Shown piece after piece: positions 58,933 through 64,000 of a stretch of 64,000 nucleotides of DNA. The notes beneath the pieces are model-generated. The model searched no databases, had not been told where the DNA came from, and saw only the letters and a program-made list of their open reading frames with translations. The position numbers were made by a program, and so were the translations under genes. The stretch is from NCBI GenBank assembly GCA_964647625.1, contig CAZYHZ010000001.1:62001-126000 (forward strand), in the 5' to 3' direction. Each line of letters opens with the position of its first letter. The first letter of the stretch is position 1. This DNA is from DASRJG01 sp964647625. GTDB taxonomy: Bacteria; Acidobacteriota; Polarisedimenticolia; Polarisedimenticolales; DASRJG01.

Positions 58933-61629
58933 GTGCCCGCACCTATTCCCTGCCCGAGCTGCTCGGTCCCGCTCCCCGAAGGCAGCCGGTTCTGTCCGGC
59001 GTGCGGCTTTTCGCTATCCCCTTCATCGGCGCTGCCGACCGAGCACGCGCCGACCGGGGCGGGGGTTTCGGCGCCGGTGCACGAGCGATTCCTTCCGGGC
59101 GCCATCGTGGCCGGCCGGTATCGGATCGTGGCGCTGCTCGGACGCGGGGGGATGGGCGAGGTCTATCGGGCCGACGACCTCAAGCTCGGCCAGAGCGTCG
59201 CCCTCAAGTTCCTCCCGAAGGCGTTCAACGCCGACCACGATCGCCTGGAGCGATTCCTCAACGAAGTTCGGCTCGCGCGACAGGTATCTCACCCGAACGT
59301 CTGCCGGATCTACGACGCGGGAGAGGTCGACGGGCATCACTTCCTTTCGATGGAGTACGTGGACGGCGAGGATCTGGCCTCTCTGCTCCGGCGGATCGGC
59401 CACGTCCCCAAGGACAAGGCGATCCAGATCGCGCGACAGCTGTGCGCCGGGCTCGCCGCGGCGCACGATGCGGGCGTCCTCCATCGCGACCTGAAGCCCG
59501 CGAACGTCATGGTCGACGGGCGAGGCCGCGCGCGCATCACGGACTTCGGCCTCGCCGCGCTCGCCGAGCAGGTCGCGGGGCACGAGATCCTCTCCGGAAC
59601 TCCCGCGTACATGGCTCCCGAGCAGCTCTCGGGTCAGAGCGTCTCGGTGCGAAGCGATCTCTACGCCTTGGGTCTCGTGCTCTACGAGCTGTTCACCGGC
59701 CGGCGAGCGTTCACCGCGGCGACCGCGAACGAGCTGCGGCGCCTGCAGTCGGAAACCACACCGTCGTCGCCGTCGTCGCTCGTCGAAGGGTTCGACCCGG
59801 CGGTCGAGCGCGTCATCCTCCGCTGCCTCGACCCCGATCCCGCGCGCCGGCCCGCATCCGCGCTCTCGGTCGCGGCGGCGCTTCCCGGCGGAGATCCGCT
59901 CGCCGCGGCGCTCGCGGCCGGCGAGACCCCGTCACCCGAGATGGTGGCGGAGGCCGGAGAGACGGGCGCGATCTCGCCTGCGATCGCATGGGCGGCGCTC
60001 GGCGTCTTCGTCGTGTCGCTCGTCGCGTTCTTCGCGCTGGCGACGCGCACCTCGCTCGTCGCGATCGTCCCCCTCGAGAAGCCTCCCGAGGTCCTGCGCG
60101 AGCGCGCCCGCTCGATCCTCGCCCAAGCCGGGTACGAGCGGCCTCCGGCCGACAGCCTGTACGCATTCGAGCCGGACCGCGGCTACCTCGACGATCTCCT
60201 GCATCGGAAGGACGCGGGCGCGGCGCGCTGGGACGCCCTGCGATCCGCTCCGCCGGGTGCGGTCACGTTTTGGTACCGGCAATCGCCGGAGGCGTTGGTT
60301 CCGAAGGGCGCCGCGAACATCGGCGACTGGATCACCGATCCTGCTTATACCGTTCCGGGCTCGGCGCGCGTCGGTCTCGACCCCGATGGGCGCCTCGTCT
60401 CGCTGCTCGTCGTTCCCGGAGAAAGCGCCGGCGCCCTCGCAGGCGGCGAGCCGGACTGGACGCCTCTGCTGCAGGCGACCGGCGTCGACGCGAAGACGCT
60501 CGTACCGGCCGCGCCGGCGTGGGCTCCACCGGTGTTCGCCGACCGGCGGGCCGCCTGGACCGGCTCGTGGCCGGGACATCCAGCGCAGGTCGTGCGGATC
60601 GAAGCGGCTGCCGTCAACGCGCGTCCCACCTGGCTTCGCGTCGTGGAGCCGTGGGAACGGCCGAACGACGGGCCCGGGCCTGCGGGCGGCTTCGCCGTCC
60701 GCGCCTCGAAGCTGACCGGCGCGATCACGTTCGTCACGGTGCTCGCGATCGCCGCGATCGTCGCCTGGCGGAACGTGCGGCGCGGGCGCGGCGATCGCCG
60801 CGGCGCGCTGAGGCTCGCCCTGTACCTCGGGGCCGCCCGCATGCTGTGGTTCCTCGGTGCGCATCATGTGGCGGCGTCCGAGGAGGCCGACCTGTTCGGA
60901 GCGCACTTCGCCTACTCGATGTATCGGCTAGGGTTCGCGTACGTCGCATATCTCGCGATCGAGCCGTATGCGCGCCGGCTCTGGCCGCGATTCCTCGTGT
61001 CGTGGGTGAGGGTGCTCGACGGACGCTTTCGCGATCCGCTGGTCGGCAGGGATCTGCTGATCGGGTGCGCCGCCGGCGCCGTGGGCGCCGCGCTCGAGCG
61101 GGTTCAGATCATGCTGTCGGGCGTCCTCGGCGGCGCGCCGTCGCCTCCGAACTGGTCGCCGTGGACCTTCGAGCCGTTGCGTGGTGCCGTGCCCGCGCTC
61201 GTATCCGTCGTGGCGATCCATACTCAAGAAGTGCTGGACGTCGTGTTTCCGCTGACGTTGATGCTGGTCTTCCGGTGGATGTTCCGGCGAACGCTGCCGG
61301 CGTTCGTGGCGATGGCGCTCGTCGGGCTGGTCCTGTTCCTGCCGGCCGCGGGGAGCGTCCCCGCCTACGTCTTGCGCTACGCGATCACGACCGGGATGTT
61401 CGGATACGTCCTGTTCCGTGCGGGAATCCTCGGGGCCGCGGCGGTGCTGGCCACGTCCGGGCTCGTCTCGCAGCTCCCGTTGACGCCGCATCCCGCGGCG
61501 TGGTTCGCCGGCGCGACGCTGTTCTCGATCGCGGCGATCTCGGCCCCGGTTGCATGGGGCTTCTACAGCTCGCAGGCCTGGCGCCCGATCGTCCGCGACG
61601 AGATCTTGGAGCCCGCGGCGCGGCGGTGA
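58933..61629 (+). CDS. Zinc-ribbon Ser/Thr protein kinase with polytopic C-terminal membrane domain
   Basis: An 898-residue protein. Residues 4-26 are a zinc ribbon (CPSCS...FCPACGF; Cys 7, 10, 21, 24). The kinase domain has GRGGMGEVYRADD (70-82), Lys 92, HRDLKPANV (Asp 186) and DFGLAA (from 204). A membrane helix comes at about 345-370. Then an extracytoplasmic domain of ~250 residues (YAFEPDRGYLDDLLHRK, FWYRQSPEALVPKG) and a C-terminal set of about seven membrane helices. This differs from the propeller kinases and suggests a membrane-embedded sensor or effector. GTG 58933 is the only start that includes the zinc ribbon. Confidence 0.88.
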   Translation: MPAPIPCPSCSVPLPEGSRFCPACGFSLSPSSALPTEHAPTGAGVSAPVHERFLPGAIVAGRYRIVALLGRGGMGEVYRADDLKLGQSVALKFLPKAFNADHDRLERFLNEVRLARQVSHPNVCRIYDAGEVDGHHFLSMEYVDGEDLASLLRRIGHVPKDKAIQIARQLCAGLAAAHDAGVLHRDLKPANVMVDGRGRARITDFGLAALAEQVAGHEILSGTPAYMAPEQLSGQSVSVRSDLYALGLVLYELFTGRRAFTAATANELRRLQSETTPSSPSSLVEGFDPAVERVILRCLDPDPARRPASALSVAAALPGGDPLAAALAAGETPSPEMVAEAGETGAISPAIAWAALGVFVVSLVAFFALATRTSLVAIVPLEKPPEVLRERARSILAQAGYERPPADSLYAFEPDRGYLDDLLHRKDAGAARWDALRSAPPGAVTFWYRQSPEALVPKGAANIGDWITDPAYTVPGSARVGLDPDGRLVSLLVVPGESAGALAGGEPDWTPLLQATGVDAKTLVPAAPAWAPPVFADRRAAWTGSWPGHPAQVVRIEAAAVNARPTWLRVVEPWERPNDGPGPAGGFAVRASKLTGAITFVTVLAIAAIVAWRNVRRGRGDRRGALRLALYLGAARMLWFLGAHHVAASEEADLFGAHFAYSMYRLGFAYVAYLAIEPYARRLWPRFLVSWVRVLDGRFRDPLVGRDLLIGCAAGAVGAALERVQIMLSGVLGGAPSPPNWSPWTFEPLRGAVPALVSVVAIHTQEVLDVVFPLTLMLVFRWMFRRTLPAFVAMALVGLVLFLPAAGSVPAYVLRYAITTGMFGYVLFRAGILGAAAVLATSGLVSQLPLTPHPAAWFAGATLFSIAAISAPVAWGFYSSQAWRPIVRDEILEPAARR

Positions 61630-61630
61630 G

Positions 61631-63523
61631 CTAAGGGCAGGTTCCCGTGACGCGCGCCGTCCCGTTGCTCTGGTATCCCCACGGGCCCGGGCCGCAGGGG
61701 TTTCGAGCGCGGGAGAGGTACCAGAAGCCGGTGCCGGGTGCAGGGGTGGCCCCATCGACGACCCTCGCCGTCGTCGTGTTGCCGAGACAGACCTCGCCGG
61801 TGCTGCTCGACCCGACCGGGAACGATCCGGTGGAGCCGCGCGCGGCGTCGTAGCTCGTCGCATCGGACGCTTCCGACCAGGTGTACGTCGCCTTGTCGGC
61901 CGCGGCCGCCATGTTCGTCGTCTCAGCGGGAATCACACCCGCCGTCCCCTTGCAAACGCCGTTCACGCAAACATCGTTCGCGGTGCACGGATTGCCGTCG
62001 TTGCACGCGGTGCCGTTCGGCTTGGGAGAGTAAGTGCAGGCTCCGGACACCGGGTCGCACGTGCCGCCCACGTGGCACTGGTCGGGGGCCGCGCACACGA
62101 CGGGCGCGCCGTGGCAGGTCCCCGAGACGCACACGTCTCCCGTCGTGCACACGGAACCGTCGTCGCACGCGGCTCCGTTCGGCACCGGCGTATAGACGCA
62201 GCCCATCGCGGGCACGCAGCTGTCCGCCGTGCACGCGTTGTTGTCGTTGCAGGTTGCGGGGAAGCCCGCCTGACAGACGCCGTTGACGCACACGTCCTCG
62301 ACCGTGCACGCGTTACCGTCGTTGCAGAAGTTGGTGTTGTTGGCGTGCTGGCAGCCGAAGCGGTTGTCGCAGGTGTCGTCCGTGCAGACGTTGTTGTCGT
62401 CGCAGTTGGTCGGGGTGCCCCCCTGGCAATACCCGCCGCTGCAGGTTTCTCCCGTGGTGCAGACGTTGCTGTCGTCGCACGGAGCCGTGTTGTTCGAGTG
62501 CATGCAGCCGAATTGACCGGAGCACACGTCGTCCGTGCACGGGTTCGTGTCGTCGCAGCTGTGCGCCGGGTGGTAGCAGCCCGTCATCGGGTCGCACGCA
62601 TCGTCCGTGCAGAAGTCGTTGTCGTTGCAGTTGAGCGCGGGATGCTGGCACCCGCCCGAGACCAGCAGGTTCCCCAGCTCCAGGCCGTCGATCCACTGGC
62701 TGTCGGTGGTCGTGAAACCGCCGAGCAGCGCGCCGGCCTGGCTGTGGTGGGTGATCTGACCGTTCGCGTGGCCGACCCACAACGTGCCGTCGTCCGGGTC
62801 GTACCCGATGCCGCCGTTCGTCTGGCCCGTGTTGAAGCTCGAGAGCACGTTCCCCGCGAGATCGCGCTTGTAGACGAAGGTGTTGCTGCTGCCACCGGTC
62901 GTCCAGATGTTCGTGCCGTCATAGGTCACGCCGGGCAGGTTGTGTCCGGTCGTGAACAGCAGCGTATCGGCGCCGTTCGTCGTGTTGATCCTGTAGATGC
63001 CGCCCGTATCCACGCTGGCGAGGATGAACCCGCCGCCGTAGTTGCCGAGGTCTTCGATCCAGCGATTGTTCACCACGGCGGTGATCGATCCCAGGTTGGT
63101 GTTTCCCGGCCCGCGCTTCGCGATCACGTTGTTGCCGTAGCTCGGGTCGCAGATGTAGACGACACCGCTCCCGTCGACGGCGGCTCCGGTCACGTGGGTC
63201 GACACGCCCCACGTTTGAACGAGGCTTCCGTTTTTCTGGTACTCCTGCTCGAGCACCTGGGTGTCGTGGCCGATCAGCAGCGTGGCGATGCCGGGCACTC
63301 CGCCCTGCGAACAGGAATCGACCGTGCAGACGTTGCCGTCGTCGCAGTTGATCGGCGTGTAGATGCAGCCTTGCACCGGGTCGCACGTGTCGGTGGTGCA
63401 CGGGTTGTTGTCGTCGCAGCTCCCCGGCGTGCACTGTGTGGGTGCGGCCAAGGCCGTGGGACGGTTTGCCAGGATTGCGGCGGCGGCGAGCACGAGCGCC
63501 GAAGCAAGCGTTGATTGACGCAT
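61631..63523 (-). CDS. Secreted disulfide-rich protein with CTDC (Dictyostelium-type) repeats and a propeller insert
   Basis: A 630-residue protein with a signal peptide (SALVLAAAAILANRPTALA). It opens with two Cys-rich units (CDDNNPCTTDTCDPVQGC, CDDGNVCTVDSC), then a ~215-residue NHL/propeller-like domain (GVVYICDPSYGNNVIAKRG, GGFILASVDTGGIYRIN, GTLWVGHANGQITHHS). After this come about nine more CNDxNxCTxDxCxxxxGC-type units as in slime-mould CTDC repeats, each with regular cysteines. The C-terminal module (YTWSEASDATSYDAARGSTGSF, FWYLSRARNPCGPGPWG) ends TGTCP. Surely extracytoplasmic; binding or structural role inferred. It is convergent with the zinc-ribbon kinase gene, 1 nt apart. Confidence 0.85.
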   Translation of the reverse strand: MRQSTLASALVLAAAAILANRPTALAAPTQCTPGSCDDNNPCTTDTCDPVQGCIYTPINCDDGNVCTVDSCSQGGVPGIATLLIGHDTQVLEQEYQKNGSLVQTWGVSTHVTGAAVDGSGVVYICDPSYGNNVIAKRGPGNTNLGSITAVVNNRWIEDLGNYGGGFILASVDTGGIYRINTTNGADTLLFTTGHNLPGVTYDGTNIWTTGGSSNTFVYKRDLAGNVLSSFNTGQTNGGIGYDPDDGTLWVGHANGQITHHSQAGALLGGFTTTDSQWIDGLELGNLLVSGGCQHPALNCNDNDFCTDDACDPMTGCYHPAHSCDDTNPCTDDVCSGQFGCMHSNNTAPCDDSNVCTTGETCSGGYCQGGTPTNCDDNNVCTDDTCDNRFGCQHANNTNFCNDGNACTVEDVCVNGVCQAGFPATCNDNNACTADSCVPAMGCVYTPVPNGAACDDGSVCTTGDVCVSGTCHGAPVVCAAPDQCHVGGTCDPVSGACTYSPKPNGTACNDGNPCTANDVCVNGVCKGTAGVIPAETTNMAAAADKATYTWSEASDATSYDAARGSTGSFPVGSSSTGEVCLGNTTTARVVDGATPAPGTGFWYLSRARNPCGPGPWGYQSNGTARVTGTCP

Positions 63524-63675
63524 CAGGCCCCCTCGGCGGGCGCCCCGGCCCGCCCTGACGCTTGAAACTTACGCGGGATCTCCCGGCGCATCAATCCGAT
63601 TTTGCGTCTTCGAGGCGGCGTGGTCGCCCCCACGTGCTTGCAGTTCCAGTCGCCTCCCCTCATATTCACGCTCCG

Positions 63676-64000
63676 ATGAGGCTGTCGCTCGCTCTGGCCC
63701 TCGCTCTCTCCACCGCGCTCGTCATCCAGGGCGAGAGCCATGCACGCCCGGGGCTGAGTCTCGATGAGCGCGTGGCCGCGCAGCGGAAGATCGAAGAAGT
63801 CTATTGGCGGCACCGGATCTGGCCGAAGGATAACCCCGGCCGAAAACCGTCGCTCGACACGCTGATGTCCGCCGCCGTGATTCGCGCGAAGGTCGTGGAC
63901 GACCTTCGGAAGTCAAGTGAGCTCGAGATCTACTGGCATCGCCCGATCACCGCGGCGCAGCTTCAAGCCGAGATCGACCGGATGGGGCGCGGCACGCGCG
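63676..64000 (+). CDS. Secreted protein with SurA-like N-terminal module, cut by window end
   Basis: The gene begins at ATG 63676 and runs off the right edge after 108 codons. It has a signal peptide (LSLALALALSTALVIQGESHA) followed by LSLDERVAAQRKIEEVYWRHRIWPKDNPGRKPSLDTLM, which is nearly the same as the start of the 53738-56152 kelch protein (EQVYWDHRIWPKDNPGPKPP) and clearly related to the 40361-43702 one. A kelch or similar body is therefore predicted beyond the window. Divergent from the CTDC-repeat gene; the 152-nt gap between them contains both promoters. Confidence 0.85.
   Translation, partial: MRLSLALALALSTALVIQGESHARPGLSLDERVAAQRKIEEVYWRHRIWPKDNPGRKPSLDTLMSAAVIRAKVVDDLRKSSELEIYWHRPITAAQLQAEIDRMGRGTR

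Noticed and set aside
1..64000. tRNA, rRNA, riboswitch or CRISPR elements
   Set aside because: No cloverleaf with conserved T-loop, no rRNA stretch, no riboswitch core and no CRISPR-type repeat was recognised on reading; a covariance-model search was not possible.

Overview
The window is uniformly GC-rich and densely coded. It has no rRNA, tRNA or ribosomal-protein marker, so the host can only be inferred. Three large Ser/Thr protein kinases (two with a membrane segment plus TolB-like propeller, one with a zinc ribbon and a polytopic C-terminus), very large secreted kelch, BNR and P-domain proteins, an ECF sigma/anti-sigma/DUF4097 operon and large multihaem cytochromes together look like Acidobacteriota or a similar soil or sediment phylum. 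Signal peptides, lipoboxes and an outer-membrane barrel indicate a didermic cell.

Region 1 (1-12.9 kb). After a cut-off membrane gene, an HAB-mutase/styrene-oxide-isomerase-like gene and a VOC gene comes a compact seven-gene operon (1151-11712). It encodes a 7-haem giant cytochrome, a 4-haem cytochrome, an NHL propeller lipoprotein, a 5-haem lipoprotein, a ~680-residue outer-membrane beta-barrel, a second NHL lipoprotein and a 12-haem cytochrome. Several genes are joined by 4-nt stop/start overlaps. A 13-haem cytochrome faces it from the other strand across an inverted repeat. The 41 visible haem sites plus a barrel suggest a trans-outer-membrane electron conduit with extracellular cytochromes.

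Region 2 (12.9-24.4 kb). An EamA exporter is followed by about 20 small genes, nearly all on the minus strand: DUF2200, DUF1801, DUF1697, GNAT, RibD-like reductase, HIT, NTR-like, VOC and many small membrane proteins. At its right end are three integron attC sites (22277-22336, 22823-22915, 23342-23443) with paired core sites and folded arms. Next to them is a remnant of an integron integrase (24060-24371) whose catalytic tyrosine position is cysteine and which points the same way as the cassettes. This is a previously mobile, now apparently immobilised, integron end.

Region 3 (24.4-40.4 kb). Here lie phenylalanine 4-hydroxylase, a membrane-anchored alpha/beta hydrolase, a large secreted protein with calcium-type repeats, a Spy/CpxP-like protein, a cupin, a four-P-domain secreted protein, a Ser/Thr kinase, DUF4386, a zinc alcohol dehydrogenase and a SulP transporter.

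Region 4 (40.4-64 kb). Two kelch proteins, a BNR/choice-of-anchor-D protein and a disulfide-rich CTDC-repeat protein are interleaved with two more kinases, a PAP2 phosphatase plus GT39 glycosyltransferase pair and the sigma operon. Two kelch proteins and the gene cut by the right edge share a SurA-like N-terminal module. Four or five secreted proteins share a C-terminal module, ending -CP in all but the broken one. This suggests a lineage-specific family of exported proteins.
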